This document shows positions 50,027 through 59,511 of a stretch of 64,000 nt of DNA, in pieces. The translations under genes and the position numbers were made by a program. The stretch's first letter is position 1; every line of letters begins with the position of its first letter. The notes under the pieces were generated by a model. The model did no database searches. It was not told the DNA's origin and was given only the letters and a program-made list of their open reading frames with translations. Source of the DNA: Paenibacillus sp. JCM 10914. Its GTDB lineage: Bacteria; Bacillota; Bacilli; Paenibacillales; Paenibacillaceae. Where the stretch lies: the NCBI RefSeq assembly GCF_001315105.1, contig NZ_BAZR01000013.1:1-64000 (forward strand), in the 5' to 3' direction.

Positions 50027-50175
50027 TATTCCGAGTGGAATTTAAGGTACGAATATATTATTTCATCGCATTAATCATTAATCCGATAAACAAAATAAAA
50101 TGGCAATGCTGGATGCTAGATTTAGATTCGATGATGGCCCAACAATCATTAGTTCAAGAAGAGTTGAGATGTCCT

Positions 50176-51183
50176 TCATCTTATCGGAACGGCATATACG
50201 ATGTGTAGCTGCTCATTGATTTGCTGATGTTTGGTTACATAATCAAGATCTTCAAACAATGCCAACACGGTTGAGAGTGAGGCGCAGTACAGACCTTCTT
50301 CGTCGTTTGGCGCTGACGGATGGTTAGCAGTTAACATTAAATCCGTAATGCAAATGCGGCCGTGTGGTTTTAAGACTCGACGCATTTCATGAATAGCCAA
50401 CACTTTCTGATCATCGGTTAAATGATGGAATGCAAAGCTGGACACCACAAAATCAAACTTGCTTTCCAGATAGGGGAGGGCTAGGAAATTACCCAGCTTC
50501 GTTTCCATTTCCGGAAACTTCTCAGCGCAGTGTCGCAGCATTTCCTTAGATTGATCCACCCCTGTCATATCCACCCCTTTCTCCATAAGTCTTCCTGCTA
50601 GATTACCTGTTCCTGTTCCAATATCCAAACCTTTTTCTCCCGTTCGGGGGGACAGACAATCCACCGTGAGTTGCAGTGCTTTATCATAGTCTTTGTACTT
50701 AGATAAATCCCCATTAGTCACTCGTTCGTCATGAACCGTAGCGACTTCGTCGAACGCCCAGAGATCCTTCCAGCTATTTCGATGCTCACGTAGTCTCTTG
50801 GATCCCTTGGCCAATTGGTAAATATCATCAAGCGGCAATACATGCTCTTCTTTCAAGCTTTGAATCATATTATCCGTAGTTTCTATCATTTGTTTGATTT
50901 CAAGCCATTTAGAGAACATGACGGAACGCTGTAATTCCAAATAATATTGAATTTCTTTTTTGTCTTTGCTATCGATTTTCTCAAGGGCCACCTTAATGTC
51001 AGCAACCGACATACCGGCTTCTCTTAAAGCGACAATTGTTTGCAGACGCCAGATATCATGATCTTTAAACTCTCGATATTGATTGATGTCCTGCTTCTCG
51101 GGAACAACCAGACCTTTCTGCTCGTAGAATCGAATAGCCCTTGTGGAGATGCCGAGCTTCTCTGCTACCTCTTTAATTCTCAT
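50176..51183 (-). CDS. MerR-type regulator fused to a SAM methyltransferase
   Basis: 335 residues. N-terminal MerR winged helix (1-70; MRIKEVAEKLGISTRAIRFY), a coiled dimerisation helix (about 75-120), and a class I methyltransferase domain (about 160-330) with GLDIGTGTGNLAGRLMEKGV (motif I), a DMTGVDQSKEML acidic strand and VVSSFAFHHLTDDQKV. In such fusions the methyltransferase domain may sense SAM or a substrate. It is divergent from the amidohydrolase that acts on adenosine-like compounds. Confidence 0.9.
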   Translation of the reverse strand: MRIKEVAEKLGISTRAIRFYEQKGLVVPEKQDINQYREFKDHDIWRLQTIVALREAGMSVADIKVALEKIDSKDKKEIQYYLELQRSVMFSKWLEIKQMIETTDNMIQSLKEEHVLPLDDIYQLAKGSKRLREHRNSWKDLWAFDEVATVHDERVTNGDLSKYKDYDKALQLTVDCLSPRTGEKGLDIGTGTGNLAGRLMEKGVDMTGVDQSKEMLRHCAEKFPEMETKLGNFLALPYLESKFDFVVSSFAFHHLTDDQKVLAIHEMRRVLKPHGRICITDLMLTANHPSAPNDEEGLYCASLSTVLALFEDLDYVTKHQQINEQLHIVYAVPIR

Positions 51184-51357
51184 TTGACCACCACTTTCCT
51201 GTTAGATAGCCGTCGTCTAGTTAGACATCAGATTCTAGATTTGACTTTTATCATGCGGAAAAGATTATCCTAACGTAAACCTTTCAGCTATAGAAATGGA
51301 TGTACTTACACCCTCCGCATGAAGTGAAGTTCATCTGACCAAGGGAAAACCTGCCCC

Positions 51358-51388
51358 TTGACCTTCTCCTAACGTGAACATTTATGCT
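51358..51388 (+). promoter_or_regulatory. MerR-type promoter of the amidohydrolase gene
   Basis: TTGACC (51358-51363), a 19-base spacer, TATGCT (51383-51388). A spacer of 19 instead of 17 is the mark of promoters activated by MerR proteins. CCTAACGTGAACATT in the spacer recurs as CCTAACGTAAACCTT at 51269-51283, giving two likely operator copies. Confidence 0.55.
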
Positions 51389-51420
51389 AATGATATCACA
51401 GAGAAGCATAGGAGGCTTGT

Positions 51421-52710
51421 ATGAGCATATTGATAAAAAACGCAACGATCCTAACGATGAACGACGATGCTCCTTTCACAGGAGATATACGAATCGAAGG
51501 TGAGGACATTGTGGAGATTCGGGAGAGCATTGACGATGCTGAAGCCAAGGAAGTTATAGAAGCGACAGGAATGGCAGCTATGCCGGGGTTGATTAATGCG
51601 CATCAACATACCCCAATGAGTCTGTTGCGGGGATTCTCTGATGACCTGCGGCTCATGGATTGGTTGGAGAAGAAAATGCTTCCTGCAGAGTCAAGAATGA
51701 CTCCGGAAGATATTTATTGGGGAGCCAAGCTGTCGATGGCTGAGATGATTAGAAGCGGTACGACAACTTTTGCCGACATGTACATTCATATGAACGAAAT
51801 AGCTATGGCTACAGCAGAGGTGGGTATGCGAGCTTCTTTAACGCGCGGATTGGTTTTTCAGGAAGATGATGGCGGCAAGAGAATAAGTGAAGCTTTAGAG
51901 CTGATCCATCGGTGGCATGGAAAAGCGGAGGGAAGAATCACGACAATGTTGGGGCCTCATTCCCCATACACCTGTCCAACTGAGTCATTCAAGGATGTGA
52001 TTCATTTGGCGGAGAACATGAATATCCCTATTCACACGCATTTGGCCGAGACCATCGAGGAAGTAGTAAAAATCAAAGATAAGTATAATCAGACACCCAC
52101 TGAATTTCTTTATGATCTTGGCTTATTTGAGAAAACGCACGCAGTATTAGCCCATAGCGTACATTTGAATGACAGGGATATCACTCTCTTGAAGGGGATG
52201 CGCGGAGGCGTATCTCATAACCCGGTCAGTAATTTGAAGTTGGGATGCGGGATTGCACCCGTATTAAAATTGATACAACAAGGAATCAACGTTGGTATCG
52301 GTACCGATGGTGCCGGGAGCGCTACGACGGTTGATATGTTTGAAGAGATTAAAGCGGCAGCCTGGTTGCAGAAGTTGGAGTATGGCGATCCTACGCGAAT
52401 GCCTGCTAATCAAGCGCTGTCTATGGCTACCCGTGAAAGTGCCAAATTATTAAATATCCATGATACCGTAGGTACGCTTCAAGTGGGTAAAAAAGCAGAT
52501 GTCATTCTAATCGATTGCAGGAAGCCACACTTACAGCCTATTCACAGTATTCAATCACTCCTTGCCTACAGCGCAAATGGAGGAGACGTAGATACAACGA
52601 TTGTTAATGGGAAAATTCTGATGAGACATAGACATCTTCTCACAATGGATGAGGATGAACTGTTTGATCAAGTCAATAAACGATCAAGAAGAATCACGCA
52701 AGAAGTGTAA
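51421..52710 (+). CDS. Amidohydrolase, 5'-deoxyadenosine/S-adenosylhomocysteine deaminase-like
   Basis: 429 residues. Metal motif NAHQHTPMSLLRGFSDDL (the HxH), HLAETIEEVVKIK with the third His, LAHSVHLNDRDI with the fourth, and GTDGAGSATTVDMF with the metal Asp. These enzymes deaminate S-adenosylhomocysteine, methylthioadenosine or 5'-deoxyadenosine, salvaging SAM by-products. A MerR-methyltransferase regulator lies divergent. SD ATAGGAGG. Confidence 0.92.
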   Translation: MSILIKNATILTMNDDAPFTGDIRIEGEDIVEIRESIDDAEAKEVIEATGMAAMPGLINAHQHTPMSLLRGFSDDLRLMDWLEKKMLPAESRMTPEDIYWGAKLSMAEMIRSGTTTFADMYIHMNEIAMATAEVGMRASLTRGLVFQEDDGGKRISEALELIHRWHGKAEGRITTMLGPHSPYTCPTESFKDVIHLAENMNIPIHTHLAETIEEVVKIKDKYNQTPTEFLYDLGLFEKTHAVLAHSVHLNDRDITLLKGMRGGVSHNPVSNLKLGCGIAPVLKLIQQGINVGIGTDGAGSATTVDMFEEIKAAAWLQKLEYGDPTRMPANQALSMATRESAKLLNIHDTVGTLQVGKKADVILIDCRKPHLQPIHSIQSLLAYSANGGDVDTTIVNGKILMRHRHLLTMDEDELFDQVNKRSRRITQEV

Positions 52711-52752
52711 TTTGATCGTTAGCTTTCACATTCTTTGATGTTGATGATGAGT

Positions 52753-52796
52753 GAGAGGGGCCATCGCTGCACGCTGCGAGGGCCCTTTTTGCTTGT
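52753..52796 (+). terminator. Rho-independent terminator of the amidohydrolase gene
   Basis: AGGGGCC pairs with GGGCCCTT and TCGC with GCGA inside it, then TTTTTGC. Confidence 0.78.
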
Positions 52797-52927
52797 TTTG
52801 ATTTATAAAAATTCGGGAAAAGGGATGGTGTACAGGGAATATGTACCGTCGATTTAGAGGAAATCGGGACGGTATTTCATGAATTGAACCTATCTGGAAA
52901 TCGATGGATCTTCTATGATCAGAAGTG

Positions 52928-52941
52928 GGAAAGCGCTATCA
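52928..52941. promoter_or_regulatory. cre-like operator before the GH27 gene
   Basis: GGAAAGCGCTATCA matches the cre consensus except in the first base and shares GCTATCA with the operators at 33854 and 36380. Confidence 0.55.
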
Positions 52942-52961
52942 TTCATTGGCGGACATGATAT

Positions 52962-52971
52962 AGGGAGGTGA
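52962..52971 (+). promoter_or_regulatory. SD-like element in the GH27 leader
   Basis: AGGGAGGTGA, 106 bases before the GH27 start codon at 53074, which has its own SD (AAGGAG). Confidence 0.35.
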
Positions 52972-53073
52972 AGAAGCACAGATATAACATGAAGACTTAT
53001 CCGAATGACTTGAGGATGCTGCTAATGAATTCGGTAAGCGACAGCCTATTATCCGCGAAAAGGAGAAGATGTG

Positions 53074-56000
53074 ATGAAGAAATGGAAGCGCGTGGTTCGG
53101 GTGATGCTGGCTGCCTTGTTAGTCACAGCACAGACCACCTTGGGGTTCCCTCCCCAAACGCCCCTCGTCCAAGCGGCCGAGAATGACCTAGCGAGTAAGC
53201 CTTATATGGGGTGGAGCAGTTACAGTCTACAAGTGTACCATACCGGTGATTGGATTACGGCGGATCATATTAAAGCGCAATCCGATGCGATGCATGAGAA
53301 ACTGCAGCCCTATGGATATGATTATATTAATGTAGACGCGGGATGGAATGGAAGCATGGATGAGTACGGCAGGCCCGTTCCAAGTACGACGCTATATCCG
53401 GACGGACTTCAGGACGTGATCGATCACGTCCATGCCAACGGCCAGAAGTTTGGACTGTATCTGATCCCGGGATTATCCCCGCAGGCATATGAAGACAATC
53501 TGCAGATCTACGGCACGTCTTGCCGGATGCAAGAGATTGCCGCGCAACCGCTGCAAGATGCGGATTACTGGGGACTCGGTTACAAGATTGATTTCTCCAA
53601 CCCTTGTGCGCAAAAATATGTGGATTCCATTGCAGACCAATTGGGGGAATGGGGAGTTAACTTTATCAAATTCGACAGTGTTACACCGGGTTCTGGTATA
53701 TCCGATCTGTCGATGGATGCCCGTGACGATGTGAAGGCTTGGTCGCAAGCACTCAAGCGTCATAATATTTGGCTCGAATTATCCTGGGCACTGGATATCA
53801 ACTATATCGATTACTGGAAAGAGTATGCCGATGGTTGGCGTGTCGATTGGGATATCGAATGCTACTGTGATTCGGAAGCGCTTACGACTTGGTCCAGTAT
53901 CGCTCGCCTGTTCCCGAGGTAGAGCAATGGTGGCGGCATGCCGGTCCGGGTGGCTGGAACGATTTTGACTCTTTGAATGTGGGCAACGGTGAAATGGATG
54001 GATTGACAAAAGACGAGCGTCAATCGGCGATGACCTTTTGGTCGATATCCTCTGCTCCGCTCTACATTGGAGATGACATGACGCAACTGGACGACTATGG
54101 CATTGAACTGCTAACGAACGAAGAAGTTATTGCAGTCAATCAAGCGGGTCGTCCGGCGCGTCCGATATCCACGGATACCGAGCAGCAGGTATGGTATGCG
54201 AACAATGGTGATGGCACGTATACGGTAGGGCTGTTCAACCTTGGTGAAGAGAGCGCAGAGGTTACCGTAGACTGGAAGGCCATTGGTTTAGAAGGTGCGG
54301 CATCCGTGCGTGACCTGTGGAGTCGCACCGAACTTGGCATCTTCAAGGATGGTTATGGTGCTGAACTCCCTTCGCACGGTTCACGTCTGTTCCGCGTGTC
54401 CGCACAGGAAGGCTGGGTGGCAGTGAACGATGATGACACCGCCATGAACTACATCGGAAATTGGGTGCGCAACGGCGGCTTGGAACTTCCGGCGGACACG
54501 CAAAATCTCGTGGTCGACGTGCTTGACGAGAGCGTTAACGGAAGCACGATTAGTCCCTCAGCCGCGAGCTTCGATAAGAATACCGCGGAGCAGCAGGATG
54601 TAACGGTAACAGTAGAATGGAACGACAACACTGAGATTCGTCGTATAACAGGTGGCGGTCGTGATTTGGTTCCGCAGACCGATTATACAGTGAGTGGAAA
54701 TCAGATCAGTATTCATAAATCCTATTTGGCGAAGCTTCCGAATGGAGCGACGAATTTGACGTTGACCTTCCCCACCGGGGCACCGCAGCAGCTTCTTCTA
54801 ACCATCATGGATACAACGGTGCAGGATAGCAAGGTATATCCGCCCGTCGTTAGCTTTGATCGTAATGAACGGTTAGCTTCGGATCAACATGGCGCTAATC
54901 TTACCATCGCATCGAACGGGAATAGACTGAGTGACATTACACATGGCAATACAACACTCGAAGCGGGAGCGGATTATACCGTTTCAGGTAATCAACTGCT
55001 ATTAAAGAAAGAATTTCTGTCCACGCTACCAGTGGGAATGTCTGAACTCGGGTTCACATTTTCCGATGGTAAGGCACAACGGTTGACGGTAGTGGTCCGA
55101 GATACTTCTGCAGGTGGTATGATCTCGCTGAATGATGACGATCCGGGCATTAAGTATACGGGAGCTTGGAACCGCAGCTATAATCGCGGGTTAGGAGATT
55201 ACCGTGACGATGTTCATTTTGCGGAGAAGAATGGGGAGTATTTCGAATATACGTTCCAAGGAACGGGTGTTGAGCTTGTTACAGAGCTTGATCCTTCCCA
55301 AGGCGAGATCGATATCTATGTAGACGATGATTTTGTTCAGACGGTTAACACATCGAATGCTGGACGATTAGCCCAGCAGACGGTATTCCATATGTCAGGT
55401 CTTGAGAACGGGACGCATACCGTCAAAGCGGTGAAAAAATCCGGCACGTTCATGCTGCTGGATCAAATCCGGATCCTGGTGCCCGATCTGATCACGCCGT
55501 CCGAGGTGAAATACGATAAAGCGGATGACGCTCAGCATGACGTTACAGTCACACTTGCCACGTATGACAATCATACGTTGAGTCGTATCACTAACGGCGA
55601 TAGTGAACTTGTTAAGGACGAGGATTACTCCATAGCCAATCAACAAGTACTTCTAAAGCAGACTTATTTAGATGCGCAACCGATTGGAATAGCGGATCTT
55701 CTATTCTCCTTCAGCGGAGAAGCTTCGCAATCGCTTGCCTTGTCAGTAGAGGATTCGGCTGCCCCAAACAGTCTGTTGAACTCAGCGGAAGAGGAGTTTG
55801 ATAAGAATGAGACTGCGTTGCAAGACATAGTGGTGGGCGTTGATTGGAACGGTAACACGCTGACTGGTATTTCCCATCGGGGCAACGATCTGGACTCAGA
55901 TACAGACTATGCGGTAAATGACAACCAAATCGTGCTAAGTAAAACGTATCTAGCGGAATTACCGGTAGGCCGCACCAATCTGACATTCACGTTTAGTGCA

Positions 56001-57233
56001 GGCGCGCCGCAAACCTTGGCCATTGACGTGCGGGATACAACACCACCGTACAGCACCATTCAGCCGAGCGCGACAAATTTCGATAAGAACGCTGAAGCAC
56101 AGAAAGTTATCACAACAACGATGGAACTAAACGGAAATCAATTGACTGATATTGCTTACGGCAATTCAAATCTTGCACAGGGTACGGATTATATCGTCTC
56201 TGGCAATCAAGTTACGGTCTTGACACCGTTTCTTGCACAATTGCCGCTTGGTACGGCGGTGCTTGAATTTAAGTTCGACTCAGGCAAATCGCAGGAACTG
56301 GCAGTGGTCGTAATCGACTCTTCCAGAGGACGTTATGTAAGCATTAACGATGATAACCCTCGGGTGAAGTATAGCGGAGCATGGCAGCACAACAGAAATC
56401 GTGGTGTGGGTAACTATAAGGATGATGTGCATTTTACCGAGAAGAACGGTGATTATTATGAATTCACGTTTAAGGGAACCGGTATCGAGATTATCACCGA
56501 GAAAGATAATGCACAAGGCGATATGGATATTTATGTTGACGGCGAATTCCAACAGACGATAAGCACCTATGCTCCAGAGAAGCAGGTTCAGCAGAGTGTA
56601 TACCACATTGCAGGACTGCCCGATGAAGAGCATACGGTGAAGGTCGTGAAAAAATCAGGCTATTACATGCTGCTTGACCGCTTAAAATATCAGGTTGCCG
56701 ACTTAATCGAGCCAGATACGGCGAGCTTTAACAAGAGTGGCAATAAACAAAAGGATATTGAGGTCAGCCTTCGCATCGACGACACCAATCTGCTAGAGAT
56801 CCGGCATGGCTCAACCGTGTTGAAGAAAGGCAAAGATTATAGCATATCCAACGATAAGGTAAAGCTTAAGAAATCCTACTTCATGAAAGCGCCGGCGGGA
56901 ACGAATGTGTTCGAGTTCCGGTTCCGCGGCGATTACTTGAACGATGTGCACGCTACGGACCAGAACGACGATTACTTCGAGTATACATTCCAAGGAACGG
57001 CTGTTGAGCTGTTGACACCAAAAGGACCGAGTCAAGGGAAAATCGATATTTACGTGGACGGCAAGTTTAAGAAAACGATAAATGCACACCATGACAGCCG
57101 ACAGACCGTACAGAGCGTCTATCGTTTGACCGGGCTTAAAAATGGCACGCACACGATAAAGGGCGTTAAACGCTCCGGAGAATGGATGATGGTCGATCAA
57201 CTTAAGTTCTATGTCAAACAAAACAAATCGTAA
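53074..57233 (+). CDS. Secreted GH27 alpha-galactosidase/alpha-N-acetylgalactosaminidase with X2 and binding modules (frame broken near 53915)
   Basis: Joined length is 1386 residues. Signal peptide 1-31; GH27 barrel about 35-370 starting KPYMGWSSYSLQVY with YDYINVDAGWNG, nucleophile D201 in INFIKFDSVTPG and acid Asp near residue 260 (WRVDWDIECYC). After the barrel, six X2-type Ig-like modules (FDKN ... TDYTVSGNQ ... FSxGxxQ) alternate with a second module type of about 125 residues (NDDxPxxKY ... DIYVD ... LLD): X2-X2-M-X2-X2-X2-M-X2-M. The third M copy lacks its first 30 or so residues. Exported, probably held to the glycan by the modules. One base lost near 53915. Confidence 0.9.
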
Positions 57234-57269
57234 GAAATCGTCTTTGAAATAACGAACTGTACATTAAGT

Positions 57270-57320
57270 CTTTCATTTCGATCATCTTCAGATGGTTGAA
57301 ATGAAAGACTTTTTATATTT
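57270..57320 (+). terminator. Rho-independent terminator of the GH27 gene
   Basis: AGTCTTTCATTTC pairs perfectly with GAAATGAAAGACT, then TTTTATAT; 16-base loop. Confidence 0.85.
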
Positions 57321-57396
57321 CTGACCCAAACTTACACGAGTTGTCATAACAAATATCAACTTTATATAACTAAAGTCACAATTTTCCACGCAGTTA

Positions 57397-57425
57397 TTGA
57401 CGAAATATCGAATCATCACTAGAAT
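57397..57425 (+). promoter_or_regulatory. Putative sigma-A promoter of the second ABC operon
   Basis: TTGACG (57397-57402), 17-base spacer, TAGAAT (57420-57425); about 160 bases before the permease start, leaving a leader. Confidence 0.65.
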
Positions 57426-57477
57426 GTGTTATAACAAATAATGAATTACATAAGAAGTGTCAGTACAACAAAATGTA

Positions 57478-57488
57478 GGGAGAGGTGA
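57478..57488 (+). promoter_or_regulatory. SD-like element in the second ABC leader
   Basis: GGGAGAGGTGA, 106 bases before the permease start. A 25-codon frame (GTG 57485 to TAA 57562) begins inside it, so it may be a stabilising SD or drive a leader peptide. Confidence 0.35.
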
Positions 57489-57562
57489 TAGTCAACAGGA
57501 ATCCAAGTCTATTGAATGAGTTGTTAATAACTGCCAATCTCCTAATACCTGATTTGTTATAA
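57485..57562 (+). CDS. Possible leader peptide
   Basis: 25 codons, reading VIVNRNPSLLNELLITANLL then IPDLL and stop. Hydrophobic and Leu/Asn-rich. It stops just before the permease SD, as a leader peptide would, but an SD only 1-2 bases from GTG is too close for efficient use; low certainty. Confidence 0.25.
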   Translation: MIVNRNPSLLNELLITANLLIPDLL

Positions 57563-57583
57563 AGAAGGAGGTCATGACAACGT

Positions 57584-58542
57584 ATGGATGCCCGGTTAAC
57601 CTCGTCATCGCCGCAGCCTGTGTCCAAGCCTAGCAGATGGAAACATGTCAAGCGACAGCTTAAACGTAACATTGGGCTGTATATCATTATTTCACCGGCG
57701 GTGCTTTACTTTTTGATCTGGCATTATTGGCCGATGTATGGCGTGCAGATCGCATTTAAGGATTTTATGCCCGGTCTCGGAGTATGGGATAGCCCTTGGG
57801 TCGGTTTTGAACACTTCGAACGACTATTTGACGCTTATTATTTCTGGACGATTCTAAAGAATACCATTGGCATCAGCTTGTATGGTTTATTGGTAGGCAT
57901 TCCAGCGCCAATTCTGCTTGCGTTATTGTTCAATGAAATCAGAGTCCGGAAATTTCGCTCTTTCGCCCAGACCATATCCTATGCACCACATTTTATTTCG
58001 GTGGTCGTCGCCGTCGGCATTCTGTTCTTCTTCATCTCACCAACGAACGGTGTGATCAATTCGATCTTGGTCTCTTTCGGGAGGGAACCGCTCGACTTTC
58101 TGGCCGAGCCTTCGAATTTCTGGCATCTGTATGTATGGTCGGGTGTATGGCAAGGAGTCGGCTGGTCATCACTCATATATAGCGCAGCCATATCCGGGAT
58201 TTCACCGGATTTATATGAAGCAGCTATATGGACGGCGCCAGCAAATTTCGGAGAATCTGGCATATCACGATTCCAGGTATTGTGCCCACCATTATGATAC
58301 TGTCCATTCTGAGTGCAGGTAGTATTATGAGTGTCGGCTTCGAGAAGATCCTGTTAATGCAGAACGCGATGAATTTGGAAACTTCGGAAGTTATCTCTAC
58401 TTATATGTACAAAAGCGGACTGCTTAACACCCAATATAGTTTTTCCGCAGCCGTCGGACTGTTTAACAACGTGATTAACTTTATCATACTGATTATCGTT
58501 AATTCCGTTGCCAAGAAGGCAGGAGAGACGAGCTTGTGGTAG
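57584..58542 (+). CDS. Sugar ABC transporter permease, LplB type, second system (frame broken near 58228)
   Basis: Joined length is 319 residues, six membrane helices. Membrane start RNIGLYIIISPAVLYFLIW, PWVGFEHFERLFDAYYFW, and the EAA loop LYEAAIVDGASKFRRIWHI, which is only seen when one G is restored at 58228 (ATA-TGG becomes ATA-GTG-G). Ends with NSVAKKAGETSLW. Paralogue of the permease at 36410. Confidence 0.9.
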
Positions 58543-58579
58543 GGGCGGTTAAAGTAGGAGATCAGGAGGGGAACAAACC

Positions 58580-59476
58580 TTGTTGCTCAATATCAAACGA
58601 ACACCCGGGGAGAAGCTGGCCGACATCATTATTCTTATACTTTCCATCCTCGTGACGATTGTCATCTTGTATCCACTGCTATTTGTATTATTTGCTTCCT
58701 TCTCGGATCCTCGTCAAATATGGGAGAAACCGCTGCTGCTGTATCCGACAGGCTTTAACCTGGACAGCTATGCGAAAGTGTTCGAGAACAAGGAGATATG
58801 GAGAGGGTATGGTAACACCATTCTCTATGCATTCGTGGGCACGGCAATCAATATTATGATGACGGTGCTGGGTGCGTATCCACTATCTAGAAAGCGCTTT
58901 TATGGCAAAGGCTTATTCACGATGATATTTGCGTTTACGATGTTCTTCGGGGGCGGGCTCATTCCATTGTACCTCGTGAACAAAGAGCTTGGCTTGCTAA
59001 ACTCGATGTGGGCTTTAGTGCTTCCTGGTGCAATTAGCGCGTACAACATGATTATCATGCGAACTTATTTTCAGACCAGGATTCCTGTAGAACTAGAGGA
59101 AAGTGCTTATGTTGACGGTTGTAATGATTTTCATATGCTCTACAAAATCGTTCTACCATTATCGATGCCTATCATCGCGGTGATGATCCTATTCTACGGG
59201 GTCGGCCATTGGAATTCGTATTTCGACGCCATGATCTATTTGACGGATCGAGATAAATTCCCGCTGCAACTCATATTAAGGGAAATTCTGGTCCAGAACG
59301 ACTTCAAGGAGATGGCCGGGATATCGGTCGGTGCCGAATATGCTGATCAGATGATGGTCAAAGAAGGCTTGAAATATGCAATTGTCGTGCTGTCTGCATT
59401 ACCGCTGTTGTTACTGTATCCGTTGTTATCGCGCTTCTTTGAGAAAGGCATCATGGTGGGAGCTATCAAAGGTTAA
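58580..59476 (+). CDS. Sugar ABC transporter permease, YtcP/LplC type, second system
   Basis: 298 residues, six helices. EAA loop VELEESAYVDGCNDFHMLYK, MGHWNSYF-type segment VGHWNSYFDAMIYL and the ending RFFEKGIMVGAIKG. TTG 58580 follows AGGAGGGG. Paralogue of the gene at 37417. Confidence 0.93.
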   Translation: MLLNIKRTPGEKLADIIILILSILVTIVILYPLLFVLFASFSDPRQIWEKPLLLYPTGFNLDSYAKVFENKEIWRGYGNTILYAFVGTAINIMMTVLGAYPLSRKRFYGKGLFTMIFAFTMFFGGGLIPLYLVNKELGLLNSMWALVLPGAISAYNMIIMRTYFQTRIPVELEESAYVDGCNDFHMLYKIVLPLSMPIIAVMILFYGVGHWNSYFDAMIYLTDRDKFPLQLILREILVQNDFKEMAGISVGAEYADQMMVKEGLKYAIVVLSALPLLLLYPLLSRFFEKGIMVGAIKG

Positions 59477-59511
59477 GACAACTCTTAATTATGGAAAGAG
59501 GGATCGTAGAT

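Larger units (their letters stand above)
52711..53073. other. Leader region of the GH27 gene
   Basis: 363 bases. It holds the amidohydrolase terminator, a cre-like site (52928-52941), an SD-like element (52962-52971) and an unsupported reading frame from GTG 52968 that runs into the GH27 gene in another frame; I take the latter as a leader rather than a gene. Confidence 0.5.
57344..57562. repeat. Three copies of TTATAACAAAT before the second ABC operon
   Basis: TCATAACAAAT at 57344-57354, TTATAACAAAT at 57429-57439 and the inverted ATTTGTTATAA at 57552-57562. They flank a promoter and may be regulator sites. Confidence 0.4.

Noticed and set aside
52968..53186. 72-residue gene before GH27
   Set aside because: Second half overlaps the GH27 signal peptide in another frame with Arg/Pro-rich, low-quality protein; only the leader region is non-overlapping.
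53889..57233. Independent 1114-residue protein made only of X2 and binding modules
   Set aside because: Its first residues complete the GH27 barrel (QWWRHAGPGGWNDFDSL follows directly); it is the rest of the GH27 gene after one missing base.
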